A DNA stretch of 64,000 nt. Source: Mycolicibacterium rhodesiae NBB3 (GTDB lineage: Bacteria; Actinomycetota; Actinomycetes; Mycobacteriales; Mycobacteriaceae). Position numbers and translations under genes: made by a program. The stretch's first letter is position 1; each line of letters starts with the position of its first letter. Shown in pieces: positions 7,394-15,380 of the stretch. Where the stretch lies: contig NC_016604.1 of the NCBI RefSeq assembly GCF_000230895.2, positions 4,030,001-4,094,000 of the forward strand, written 5' to 3'. The notes beneath the pieces were generated by a model. That model searched no databases and was not told where the DNA came from. It saw nothing but the letters and a program-made list of their open reading frames with translations.

Positions 7394-7422
7394 TTGGCAT
7401 TCTCTCTAGCGGAGAATAGCAT
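7394..7422 (+). promoter_or_regulatory. Promoter with embedded operator for the acyl-CoA synthetase
   Basis: TTGGCA (7394-7399), a 17-nt spacer and TAGCAT (7417-7422) form a SigA-like promoter. The inverted repeat ATTCTC (7399-7404)-N7-GAGAAT (7412-7417) fills the spacer, so a bound repressor would block RNA polymerase. The same site lies 28 bp upstream of the divergent enoyl-CoA hydratase start. Confidence 0.6.
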
Positions 7423-7453
7423 CGGGGCCCGACGCGGAGGTGCAGCCGAATAC

Positions 7454-8983
7454 ATGCGAAAAATCCCTGAGTACCTGACGAAACGCTACGTCGCCGAAGG
7501 TTGGTGGACACAGGAAACACTCGGGGATCTGGTGGCCGGCGGCCTGGCGGCCAATCCCGCGACCGCCTTTTACGTGCACTCCGCGGTGCGGCCGTACTCC
7601 GGCACCTTCGGCGAGGTCGAGAGCCACGCCCGCCGGCTGGCGGCCGGGCTGCGCTCGCGCGGCGTCGGTCCCGGCGACGTCGTGGCGATCCAGCTGCCGA
7701 ACTGGATGGAGGCCGCGGCGGCGTTCTGGGCGTCGACATTCCTGGGCGCGGTGACCGTGCCCATCGTCCACTTCTACGGGCGCAGGGAACTCAGCCACAT
7801 CATGTCGACGGCCCGGCCGAAGGTATTCATCACGACCGCGGAATTCGGGCGGATGACGTTTCAGCCCGATCTCTGTGCGGATGTGCCGATCGTCGGCCTG
7901 GTGGGTGACACCTTCGACGACCTCCTCGCCGACGAGCCGATGGCGGGCACAGTCGCCGCTGACCCGGCCAGCCCCGCGCTGATCGCCTTCACGTCGGGCA
8001 CCACGAGCAATCCCAAGGGCGTGGTCCACAGTCATCAGACCCTCGGTTTCGAGACGCGCCAGCTTCTCGAGAACTATCCGCCCGACAGGGGCAGACAGCT
8101 GACCGCCACTCCGGTGGGGCACTTCATCGGGATGCTCGGCGCCTTCCTCATCCCGGTGCTCGAAGGCGCGCCCATCGACCTGTGCGACGTGTGGGATCCG
8201 GGCAAGGTCCTCGAGCTGATCGAACGTGACGGGCTGTCGATCGGCGGTGGGCCGCCGTACTTCGTCACGAGCGTGCTGGACCATCCGGACTGCACGCCGG
8301 ACCACATTCGCCACTTCACCACGGTCGGGCTCGGCGGCTCGACGGTTCCTGCGGCGGTGACCCGCCGGCTGGCCGATCTCGGCATGTTCGTCTTCCGCTC
8401 CTACGGCAGCACCGAGCACCCGTCGATCACCGGGTCGCGGCGCAGCGCGCCCGAGGACAAGCGCCTGTTCACCGACGGCGACGTCCGGCCGGGAGTGGAG
8501 ATCCGGCTCGGTCCCGACGGCGAGATCTTCAGCCGGGGTCCCGACCTGTGCCTCGGCTACACCGACGAGTCGCTGACCGAGCGTGCATTCGATGCGGATG
8601 GTTGGTACCGCACAGGTGATGTCGGCGTGCTCGACGACGACGGCTACCTCACCATCACCGACCGCAAGGCGGACGTGATCATCCGCGGCGGTGAGAACAT
8701 CAGCGCGCTCGAGGTCGAGGAGGTCCTGCTCGGTATGCCCGCCGTCGTCGAGGCCGTGGTGGTCGCGGTGCCCGACAACCGGCTTGGCGAACGTGCGGCC
8801 GCGGTGCTGCGGGTGCGCGACGGCCACGCCACGCCGACCCTCGAGGAGGTGCGCGAGCACTTCAAGGCCGCCGGCGTCGCAGTGCAGAAGTGGCCGGAGG
8901 AACTGCACCGGGTCGACGACTATCCGCGTACCGCGAGCGGCAAGGTGCAGAAGTTTCGCGTCAGGCAGTCACTACAGGCTTGA
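7454..8983 (+). CDS. Acyl-CoA synthetase (FadD family)
   Basis: A 509-residue adenylate-forming enzyme that activates a carboxylic acid to its CoA ester via an acyl-AMP. The P-loop FTSGTTSNPKGV starts at F179, the acceptor motif YGSTEHPS and the hinge region WYRTGDVG/DRKADVIIRGGEN are present, and the C-terminal catalytic lysine is K497 in SGKVQK. The start at 7454 is chosen because an upstream ATG at 7394 lies inside the promoter and operator. It opens the rightward catabolic unit leading to the amidohydrolase and second synthetase. Substrate unknown; the lack of long hydrophobic features argues for a cyclic or branched acid, but this is inference. Confidence 0.93.
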   Translation: MRKIPEYLTKRYVAEGWWTQETLGDLVAGGLAANPATAFYVHSAVRPYSGTFGEVESHARRLAAGLRSRGVGPGDVVAIQLPNWMEAAAAFWASTFLGAVTVPIVHFYGRRELSHIMSTARPKVFITTAEFGRMTFQPDLCADVPIVGLVGDTFDDLLADEPMAGTVAADPASPALIAFTSGTTSNPKGVVHSHQTLGFETRQLLENYPPDRGRQLTATPVGHFIGMLGAFLIPVLEGAPIDLCDVWDPGKVLELIERDGLSIGGGPPYFVTSVLDHPDCTPDHIRHFTTVGLGGSTVPAAVTRRLADLGMFVFRSYGSTEHPSITGSRRSAPEDKRLFTDGDVRPGVEIRLGPDGEIFSRGPDLCLGYTDESLTERAFDADGWYRTGDVGVLDDDGYLTITDRKADVIIRGGENISALEVEEVLLGMPAVVEAVVVAVPDNRLGERAAAVLRVRDGHATPTLEEVREHFKAAGVAVQKWPEELHRVDDYPRTASGKVQKFRVRQSLQA

Positions 8984-9001
8984 GCGGCTGGTAGCCGGAG
9001 C

Positions 9002-9016
9002 GGTAACGTCATTACC
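9002..9016. promoter_or_regulatory. Palindrome in the amidohydrolase promoter region
   Basis: GGTAACGTCATTACC pairs at 6 of 7 positions around a central T. It lies 16 bp upstream of the putative -35 box at 9032, a place suited to an activator or a second regulator. No partner protein can be named. Confidence 0.35.
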
Positions 9017-9031
9017 ACTACGGTCGAAACC

Positions 9032-9064
9032 TTGTTACCATGCCAATAGGAGAATAGGATTCTC
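9032..9064 (+). promoter_or_regulatory. Promoter and overlapping palindrome for the amidohydrolase
   Basis: TTGTTA (9032-9037), a 17-nt spacer and TAGGAT (9055-9060) form a good SigA-like promoter. The -10 is covered by GAGAAT-AGG-ATTCTC (9050-9064). The half-sites match those at 3699 and 7399, but their order is inverted and the spacer is 3 bp, so it may be bound by the same regulator in another register or by a different one. Confidence 0.5.
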
Positions 9065-9086
9065 GCAAGAGGATAAGGAGTCTTTC

Positions 9087-10277
9087 ATGGGCCAGCTGTC
9101 GCATCGGGTCGACATTCCGTTTCCGCTGTTCGACGCGGACAACCACCTGTACGAGCCGCCAGAGGCGATGACCAAGTACCTCCCCAAGGAGTACAAGGAC
9201 CTCGTCCAGTACGTCGAGATCAACGGCCGCACCAAGATCGCGCTGCGCGGGGTGATCAGCAATTACATTCCGAATCCCACGTTCAACGTGGTCGCCAAGC
9301 CGGGCGCCTGGGAGGAGTACTTCAAGTTCGGCAACCCCGAAGGCAAGAGCAAGCGTGAGCTGTTCGGTGAGCCGATGCGCGCCATTCCCGCGTTTTTCGA
9401 GCCCGGGCCGCGCATCGAGAAGATGGACGAGCTCGGCATCGAGCGCTCCCTGATGTTCCCGACGCTGGCCAGTCTCATCGAGGAGCGGCTCTCCGACGAC
9501 CCCGTCGCCATCCACGTGCTCATCCACGCGCTCAACGAGTGGCTCGACGAGGTGTGGGGCTTCAACTACCAGAACCGCATCTTCACCACGCCGGTGATCA
9601 CCCTGCCCATCGTCGAGAAGGCGATCGAGGAACTGGAGTGGTGCGTCAAGCGCGGTGCCCGCGCGATCCTGATCCGCCCCGCACCCGTGCCCGGCTTCCG
9701 CGGCCCTCGGTCGTTCGCGCTGCCCGAGTTCGACCCGTTCTGGGAGCGCGTCGTCCACCACGACGTGTTCGTGGGCATGCACTCGTCGGACAGCGGCTAC
9801 TCCCGCTACACCTCCGAGTGGGACGGCGCCACACAGGAGATGCTGCCGTTCCAGACCAACGCGATGTCGATCCTCAACGAGTGGCGACCCATCCAGGATG
9901 CGGTGGCCTCCTGGGTGATTCACGGTGCGCTGTTCCGGCATCCGAAGCTCAAGGTCGGCATCGTCGAGGCCGGTTCGAAGTGGATGTTCCCGCTGCTGGA
10001 CTCCATGGCAGAGGTCTGGAAGAAGGCCCCTGAGGCGTTCCTCGGTAACCCGATCGAGGAGATCAAGAGCCGCATCTATGTCAGCCCCTTCTACGAGGAG
10101 GGCATCGACGACCTGATCAACCTCATCGGCGTCGAGCAGGTGCTGTACGGATCCGACTGGCCACACCCTGAAGGCCTTGCGGAGCCGACGCACTACGTGA
10201 CCGCGCTCGAGCATCTCTCGGTCGAGGACCAGGCCAAGATCATGGGCGGCAACCTGGGGCGTCTCGTCACGACGTGA
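9087..10277 (+). CDS. Amidohydrolase-2 family metal-dependent hydrolase/decarboxylase
   Basis: A 396-residue TIM-barrel protein of the amidohydrolase 2 (ACMSD-like) family. The first metal-binding motif appears as FDADNHLYE near residue 15, the Arg/His-rich GARAILIRPAP segment follows mid-barrel, VGMHSSDSG carries the third-strand histidine, and VLYGSDWPHPEG near the C-terminus carries the conserved metal-binding Asp. Relatives are decarboxylases or ring hydrolases acting on unsaturated or cyclic acids. The ATG at 9087 has a clear AAGGAG site at 9075-9080. It lies between two CoA ligase genes on the same strand, suggesting ring opening or decarboxylation in the same pathway. Confidence 0.88.
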   Translation: MGQLSHRVDIPFPLFDADNHLYEPPEAMTKYLPKEYKDLVQYVEINGRTKIALRGVISNYIPNPTFNVVAKPGAWEEYFKFGNPEGKSKRELFGEPMRAIPAFFEPGPRIEKMDELGIERSLMFPTLASLIEERLSDDPVAIHVLIHALNEWLDEVWGFNYQNRIFTTPVITLPIVEKAIEELEWCVKRGARAILIRPAPVPGFRGPRSFALPEFDPFWERVVHHDVFVGMHSSDSGYSRYTSEWDGATQEMLPFQTNAMSILNEWRPIQDAVASWVIHGALFRHPKLKVGIVEAGSKWMFPLLDSMAEVWKKAPEAFLGNPIEEIKSRIYVSPFYEEGIDDLINLIGVEQVLYGSDWPHPEGLAEPTHYVTALEHLSVEDQAKIMGGNLGRLVTT

Positions 10278-10323
10278 CAAAGCCGGCGCCCGCGCTGCGA
10301 CGATCAAGGGCGCCCCGCGCCCG

Positions 10324-11778
10324 ATGAGGAGCAGCGCAATCGACAAGTGGCAGACCATCCCCGAGATGGTCTTGAGCGCAGCGGACCGGTTCGGCGACGC
10401 GGAAGCGGTCGTCGACGGTCCGCTGCGACTGTCCTTCTCCGACGTGGTGCACCGGATCCGTTGTGCTGCCGGAGCTTTCGCTGACCTCGGTGTCGAAAAG
10501 GGTGAGCGCGTCGCGGTGTGGGCGCCGAACTCCGCGGAGTGGATGATCGCCGCCTTCGGGATCATGACCGCAGGCGCTGTGCTGGTCCCGGTGAACACGC
10601 GGTTCAAGTCCGATGAGGCCGCCGACATCATCGTGCGTAGCGGCGCGAAGGCCGTCATGATCCAGCAGGGTTTTCTGGGACAGGATTATGAAGCGCCCGA
10701 GGGCGTTCCGGTGATCGACCTGAAGTCCGACTTCCTTGCCAGCGGGTCGCCGCTGCATCGCGAGGTCAGCGGATCCGACATCTCCGATGTCATCTTCACC
10801 TCAGGTACGACGGGCAGGCCCAAGGGCGCGAGGATGAATCACCTCCAGACGCTGCGCGCATACGAGGAGTGGGCGACGCTCGCGGACCTGCGGCACGGCG
10901 ATCGCTATCTGATGATCAACCCGTACTTCCATACCTTCGGATTGAAAGCGGGTCTGGTCGCGTCGTTTCTGCGCGGCGCGACGATGGTGCCGGTGGCGGT
11001 ATTCGACGTCGACCGGGTCGTGGAACTGGTTGAGGCCGAACGGATCACGATGCTCCCAGGCCCACCGACGCTGTATCACTCGCTGCTCACCGTCGCCGAC
11101 AAGACGAAACTGGCCACGCTGCGCGCCGCAGTGACCGGCGCAGCGGACATCCCCGTCGAACTGATTCGGAGGATCCGCGAAGACCTGCCCTTCGAATCGC
11201 TGATGACGGGCTACGGACTGACCGAGGCAGGCAACGTCACGCTGTCCAGGCCGGGGGACTCACCTGAGGACGTCGCGACCACCGCGGGGTTGCCGTGCGA
11301 GGACGTCGAGGTGCGCATCGCCGACGACGGCGAGGTCCTGGTGCGCGGCTACAACGTCATGCAGGGATACCTGGACGACCCCGTCGCCACCGCCGAGGCG
11401 ATCGATCCCGACGGGTGGCTGCACACCGGCGACCTCGGCACGTTCGATGCCGCGGGCCGGTTGAAGATCGTCGGCCGCAAGAAGGACATGTTCATCGTCG
11501 GCGGCTTCAACGCCTATCCCGCGGAGATCGAGGGCTTTCTGCTGGAGCATCCGGCCGTCGCGCAGGCCGCCGTGATCGGTGTGCCCGATGAACGGATGGG
11601 TCAGGTGGGCAAGGCCTTCATCGTGACCAAGGACGACGGGCCTTCGATCAGCGGTGACGACCTCATCGACTGGAGCCGCCGGCGAATGGCGGGTTTCAAG
11701 GTGCCCCGCTCTGTAGAGTTCCTCGACAAGCTGCCGTTGAACGCCACGGGCAAGGTGATGAAGGACCACTTGCGTTGA
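10324..11778 (+). CDS. Acyl-CoA synthetase, FadD3-like
   Basis: A 484-residue adenylate-forming ligase with P-loop FTSGTTGRPKGA from F158, YFHTFGLKAG, YGLTEAGN, the hinge LHTGDLGTFD and catalytic K477 in ATGKVMK. The stretches NPYFHTFGLKAG, LPGPPTLYHSLL and GGFNAYPAEIE closely recall FadD3, the ligase that activates the C/D-ring propionate (HIP) in sterol degradation, but similarity is only partial from memory and no other HIP-pathway genes are present. A polycyclic carboxylic acid substrate is therefore plausible, not shown. Its start lies 46 bp after the amidohydrolase stop; the two are likely co-transcribed. Confidence 0.9.
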   Translation: MRSSAIDKWQTIPEMVLSAADRFGDAEAVVDGPLRLSFSDVVHRIRCAAGAFADLGVEKGERVAVWAPNSAEWMIAAFGIMTAGAVLVPVNTRFKSDEAADIIVRSGAKAVMIQQGFLGQDYEAPEGVPVIDLKSDFLASGSPLHREVSGSDISDVIFTSGTTGRPKGARMNHLQTLRAYEEWATLADLRHGDRYLMINPYFHTFGLKAGLVASFLRGATMVPVAVFDVDRVVELVEAERITMLPGPPTLYHSLLTVADKTKLATLRAAVTGAADIPVELIRRIREDLPFESLMTGYGLTEAGNVTLSRPGDSPEDVATTAGLPCEDVEVRIADDGEVLVRGYNVMQGYLDDPVATAEAIDPDGWLHTGDLGTFDAAGRLKIVGRKKDMFIVGGFNAYPAEIEGFLLEHPAVAQAAVIGVPDERMGQVGKAFIVTKDDGPSISGDDLIDWSRRRMAGFKVPRSVEFLDKLPLNATGKVMKDHLR

Positions 11779-11858
11779 TGACACAGCTGAGCGCGCGCAC
11801 AGCGCGTAAATAGCATTTCCGCAGGAAAGGCGGCTTTGTCCGGTCCTGCGGGGGGCAG

Positions 11859-11876
11859 GTATCGTCGCAGCGATAC
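11859..11876. promoter_or_regulatory. Palindrome upstream of the Mce-associated gene pair
   Basis: GTATCG (11859-11864) and CGATAC (11871-11876) are a perfect inverted repeat with a 6-bp spacer in the 156-bp gap before the Mce-associated genes. It may be an operator for this downstream unit. An A-rich run follows directly at 11879-11890. Confidence 0.4.
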
Positions 11877-11934
11877 GCAAAAAAGGAAAATGGCATTCTC
11901 ATGAGCAGTGGGCATAACGGACAAGGAGGTCGCC

Positions 11935-12795
11935 GTGCCGTCATTCAAGCGCCGCGCGTCGGTGACCGACACTGATCGCGTCGAGGCGACGCCCAAGGCG
12001 GAAGACGGTACGGCGGACGACGCGCTGACGCTCGCCGAGCAGGCCGAGGCGGAAGCGGCCGAGGCGGAGGCCGTGGCCGCCGCAGCGCGCGCAAAGGCCA
12101 AGGCGATCCGGTTGCGTCGAGAGGCGCAGGAATCCGAGGCCAAAGCCAAGGCTGAGGCCGAGGCCAAAGCTGCGGCCGAAGCGGACACCGAAGACGACGC
12201 CGAGGTGACCGCCGATGCACCGGTGGACATCGATGCGTTCGAGGCGGAGCGTCTCGACGCCGAAGGCGAGGATGTCCAGGACGCCGCCCCGCGCCGACGC
12301 CGCTGGGGGCTCATCCTCAAAGTCGTCGCGATGACGCTCGCCATCATGTGCACGGCCGCGCTGATCACGCTCAGCGTGCTGATGGTGAACGAGCACCGGA
12401 AAGCGGTGAAAGAACAGCAACTCAACGCGGAGTATTCGGCAGCGGGTCGACAGAGTGTCGTGACGCTGATGTCGTTGGACTTCAACACCGCCGATGAAGC
12501 CGTTAAGCGCATCATCGAGAACACGACCGGTCAGTTCAAGACCGACTTCGAGGACCAGGCGGCCGATTTCGTCAAGGTCGCGCAGGACTCCAAGGTGATC
12601 ACAGATGTCACCGTCACCTCCACCGCCGTCGAGTCGATGACCCCCGATTCCGCTGTCGTGTTGGTAGCGGCCACCTCTCGTGTCACCAATGCCTCGGGCG
12701 CAAAACAGGAGCCGCGCGCGTGGCGGTTGTCGGTCAACCTCGAGAGAGTCGATGGCGGGCAGATCAAGATGTCGAAAGTCGAGTTCGTGCCGTGA
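11935..12795 (+). CDS. Mce-associated membrane protein (Mam-like)
   Basis: A 286-residue protein starting at a GTG at 11935, which has a perfect AAGGAGG site at 11923-11929; a longer frame exists but lacks such a site. The first 120 residues are an acidic Ala/Glu/Lys-rich helical, probably coiled-coil stretch, followed by RRRR, one membrane segment (about residues 123-148) and a periplasmic domain of the NTF2-like type common to Mce-associated proteins. Orphan Mams (such as OmamA) stabilise Mce lipid-import complexes. It overlaps the next Mam-like gene (GTGA). The pair recalls the adjacent Rv1363c-Rv1362c pair of M. tuberculosis, from memory. Confidence 0.8.
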   Translation: MPSFKRRASVTDTDRVEATPKAEDGTADDALTLAEQAEAEAAEAEAVAAAARAKAKAIRLRREAQESEAKAKAEAEAKAAAEADTEDDAEVTADAPVDIDAFEAERLDAEGEDVQDAAPRRRRWGLILKVVAMTLAIMCTAALITLSVLMVNEHRKAVKEQQLNAEYSAAGRQSVVTLMSLDFNTADEAVKRIIENTTGQFKTDFEDQAADFVKVAQDSKVITDVTVTSTAVESMTPDSAVVLVAATSRVTNASGAKQEPRAWRLSVNLERVDGGQIKMSKVEFVP

Positions 12796-13466
12796 CCGAC
12801 GAGAACAAGAAAACGACCGCGGACGATCCCACTGTCGACGAGAGCAATGCCGCGGTCGAGCTCACCGAACCCGCAGACGTCGACGAAGCCGAGAAGGACG
12901 ACGTCGCAGCCGAGAAGGACGACATCGCAGCCGAGAAGGTGACCAAGAAAGCTCGCGTCGACCGGAGTCCGGCACGCGGGTTCCGCCGTTACGTCAGCGC
13001 CATTCTGGTGGCGGTCGCATTGCTCGCCTCGGCAGGCGTGGCCGGCTGGCTCTACTTCCACGACTACCGCATGGACCAGCAGACCAACGCGGCCGCAGCG
13101 AACGTCGCCTTGGACGCCGCCAAGAACGGCACGGTGGCGCTGCTCTCGTACTCACCCGACTCGCTCGACAAGGACTTCGCGAACGCGAAGTCGAATCTGA
13201 CCGGTGACTTCCTGTCGTACTACACGGACTTCACCGAAAAGATCGTCACCCCGGCCGCCAAGGAAAAACAGGTCAAGACCGCCGCGTCGGTGGTGCGGGC
13301 CGCGGTGGCGGAGATGCATCCGGACTCCGCGGTCGTGTTGCTGTTCGTCAACCAGGTGACCACCAGCAAGGAGAACCCGGACGGCTCGTTCGCGGCGAGC
13401 AGCGTCAAGGTCGGCTTGAAAAAGATCGACGGCCGCTGGCTGATCTCGGCATTCGACCCGGTCTAG
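12792..13466 (+). CDS. Mce-associated membrane protein (second of pair)
   Basis: A 224-residue protein with the same layout as its upstream neighbour: an acidic low-complexity cytoplasmic stretch containing a duplicated AEKDDV/I-A unit, one membrane segment (about residues 65-88) and a periplasmic domain ending KKIDGRWLISAFDPV, typical of Mam proteins. The GTG at 12792 overlaps the previous stop, so the two are translationally coupled and probably form a heteromer. No mce operon lies in the window, so the transporter they would serve must be encoded elsewhere. Confidence 0.8.
   Translation: MTDENKKTTADDPTVDESNAAVELTEPADVDEAEKDDVAAEKDDIAAEKVTKKARVDRSPARGFRRYVSAILVAVALLASAGVAGWLYFHDYRMDQQTNAAAANVALDAAKNGTVALLSYSPDSLDKDFANAKSNLTGDFLSYYTDFTEKIVTPAAKEKQVKTAASVVRAAVAEMHPDSAVVLLFVNQVTTSKENPDGSFAASSVKVGLKKIDGRWLISAFDPV
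12891..12938 (+). repeat. In-frame 21-bp tandem repeat
   Basis: Two 21-bp units (12891-12911 and 12912-12932) differ at one base and are followed by a partial third unit (GAGAAG). They encode the EKDDVAA/EKDDIAA repeat in the acidic N-terminus of the second Mam-like protein, a place where length variation between strains would be tolerated. Confidence 0.8.
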
Positions 13467-13480
13467 CGACGCGAGAGCCA

Positions 13481-14185
13481 GTGGAGCTTTCGGGCATTGT
13501 GCCGCTGCCGGTTTCGGTCGCGGACAATACGGCGTCGGCATTCCTTCCGCTGGACGGCGTGCCTGCACTGGCCCGCGTCGTGTCGTCGATACTCGGTGTC
13601 GTCGCCGAGCCGGGTCGCGTTGTCGTGGCAGCGGCCGAACCCCTGATCGGTGAGGTTCGCGCCGCACTCGCGTCACCGGATCTGGACGGCGTGAGCATCG
13701 CGGCGGTCGGCGGCACGGCCACCAGAGCAGACTGCCTGAAAGCAGCGCTGGCCAGCGTTGAGCGACAACCGTTCTCGACGAGCCACGTCCTCGTGCACGA
13801 CATCTCCAGCCCGCTGACGTCACCCGATCTGACAGAGCGCGTCATCGAGGCCATGCGTGGCGGCGGCGCGATCGTGACGCCGATCCTCGCCGTTACCGAC
13901 AGCGTCAAGGCCGTCGACACGAATGGCGCGATCATCGCCACGGTGGATCGCTCGGCGTTGCGCGCGGTGCAGTATCCCCGTGGCTTCGCCGTCGGCGCAT
14001 TGGCCGAACTGCTCGGTCAGGACGTGTCCGATGATGTCGACGAGATCGCGACGGCGATCGATGCTGCGGCGCACATCACTGTCGTCGACGGCGATCCCGA
14101 TGTCTTCCGCGTCGAACTACCCGGGGACGCCGAATTGATCGAGGCGATCATCGCGAGCAGGGAGTCGGACCCTCGCGGGAGGTGA
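13481..14185 (+). CDS. Degenerate IspD-like nucleotidyltransferase paralogue
   Basis: A 234-residue protein with the IspD fold signature but altered active-site motifs. FLPLDGVPALARVV, GGTATRADCLKAAL, VTDSVKAVD and TVDRSALRAVQYPRGF all align with IspD, yet the N-terminal CTP-binding AAGxGxRxG loop is absent, the DAARP motif reads DISSP and TPQ/GF reads YPRGF. It is therefore unlikely to catalyse CDP-ME synthesis and may be a regulatory or binding protein. The start is GTG at 13481, 14 bp after the Mam-like pair. Its 3' end overlaps the convergent, apparently active IspD paralogue by 38 bp. Confidence 0.75.
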   Translation: MELSGIVPLPVSVADNTASAFLPLDGVPALARVVSSILGVVAEPGRVVVAAAEPLIGEVRAALASPDLDGVSIAAVGGTATRADCLKAALASVERQPFSTSHVLVHDISSPLTSPDLTERVIEAMRGGGAIVTPILAVTDSVKAVDTNGAIIATVDRSALRAVQYPRGFAVGALAELLGQDVSDDVDEIATAIDAAAHITVVDGDPDVFRVELPGDAELIEAIIASRESDPRGR

Positions 14186-14882
14186 GAAGGCGTTCGGCAA
14201 CCGCGATATCCCGTGCGTAGGTCACCTTAAGGTTGCGCTGTTCGCCTCGGAACGTGCGTATCTCGACGTCGGCATATGTCTCGATGCACGACGACGTGTC
14301 CGTGCCCTCGAATCCGTCGCGCTCCGCGGCGCGATAAGCGTCGAGCAGCGGCTTGGCGCGAAACGCCTGCGGCGTCTGGACGCGGACCAGCCCGCCTGGC
14401 CCCGGCAAGGATTCGAGATCCACGTCGGCTCCGCCGCGGACCACATCGGTGACGGGTATTGCCGGTATGGCGCCGCCGAATTCGCGGGCCAGCGACAGTG
14501 CCGTGACGAACATATTGGGATCGGCGACCGGCCGCGCTGCGTCGTGAATGATGATGACGTCGACGGTGCCGGCTTCGATGTCGGGGGCCAGATGCCGCAA
14601 CACGTTGAACTCCGAGGCGTGCCTGCTGTCGCCACCCTCGACGAATTCCACTGTCGCCGAAGGCACTTCCCGCGCAATCGTGTCCTGCGCCAGCTCGCGC
14701 TCACCGCGTCGGAACACCAGCACTGTGCGCGCGATTTCGGGCGCTTGGGTCAGCGTATCGATTGACCAGGCCACCATCGAGCGGCCGGCGACCCGCAGAT
14801 AGGCCTTGTTACCGTCGGCTCCCACCCGTGTTCCCATTCCGGCGGCGAGCACAACTGCCACAGACCCCGGCGTAGCGCTCAC
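14148..14882 (-). CDS. IspD-family cytidylyltransferase (second copy)
   Basis: A 244-residue nucleotidyltransferase of the MEP-pathway IspD family, which makes CDP-methylerythritol from MEP and CTP. Key motifs are intact: VVLAAGMGTRVG, the conserved Lys in GNKAYL, IIIHDAARPV and VQTPQAF, then GTDTSS near the C-terminus. In mycobacteria the housekeeping ispD normally sits beside carD and ispF, which are not here, so this is probably an extra copy or an enzyme for another alditol phosphate (TarI/Bcs1-like). The GTG at 14882 lies 2 bp after the PPOX gene stop, so they form an operon. Confidence 0.8.
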   Translation of the reverse strand: MSATPGSVAVVLAAGMGTRVGADGNKAYLRVAGRSMVAWSIDTLTQAPEIARTVLVFRRGERELAQDTIAREVPSATVEFVEGGDSRHASEFNVLRHLAPDIEAGTVDVIIIHDAARPVADPNMFVTALSLAREFGGAIPAIPVTDVVRGGADVDLESLPGPGGLVRVQTPQAFRAKPLLDAYRAAERDGFEGTDTSSCIETYADVEIRTFRGEQRNLKVTYARDIAVAERLLTSREGPTPCSR

Positions 14883-14884
14883 CC

Positions 14885-15307
14885 TCAGTTCGCCAGATCG
14901 AAGGCGTTGCGCACCTTGGTCGGTCTTATCCGCACCACGAGTTCGCCCGGCACACCATTGCGGCGGCCGAATTCCTCGGCCCGGTCGGCGCCCATGTACC
15001 GGCCGCCGGTTCGGGTGGCGATGTCGAGCAGGTCTTGGGGGTCTTCGCTGACGGTGGCGACGCCCTGGATCTGGACGAAGGAGTAGGGCGGATGCGGATC
15101 GTCAACACACATCACCACGCGCGGATCGCGAACGATCGCCCGCCCTTTGGCGGTGTCCTTGCCCGTGTTGAACGCCAGCTGGCCGTTGTCCACGACGAAC
15201 CAGACCGGCGCGACCAGTGGTCGACCGTCGGACGCCAGGTAACCCAGCATCCCGGTTCTGGTCCCTTCTGACAGGAAGGCGGCGACGTCATCGGAAAGTT
15301 GGTCCAC
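14885..15307 (-). CDS. PPOX-class (pyridoxamine oxidase-fold) F420/FMN-dependent protein
   Basis: A 140-residue split beta-barrel protein: GMLGYLASDGRPLVAPVWFVVDNG, then GRAIVRDPRVVMCVDD and PPYSFVQIQGVATVS, the standard order for small PPOX/FDOR proteins that bind F420, FMN or heme. The GTG at 15307 is preferred because the longer upstream frame has no PPOX homology and overlaps the start of the divergent LtrA gene. It is co-transcribed with the IspD paralogue. Substrate unknown. Confidence 0.8.
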   Translation of the reverse strand: MDQLSDDVAAFLSEGTRTGMLGYLASDGRPLVAPVWFVVDNGQLAFNTGKDTAKGRAIVRDPRVVMCVDDPHPPYSFVQIQGVATVSEDPQDLLDIATRTGGRYMGADRAEEFGRRNGVPGELVVRIRPTKVRNAFDLAN

Positions 15308-15380
15308 GACACCACGGTAGGACGGGCGAACCCTGCCGTCGAGCGCTACCCCGGCCGGGGGATGCGGTGGAATGTAGGTC

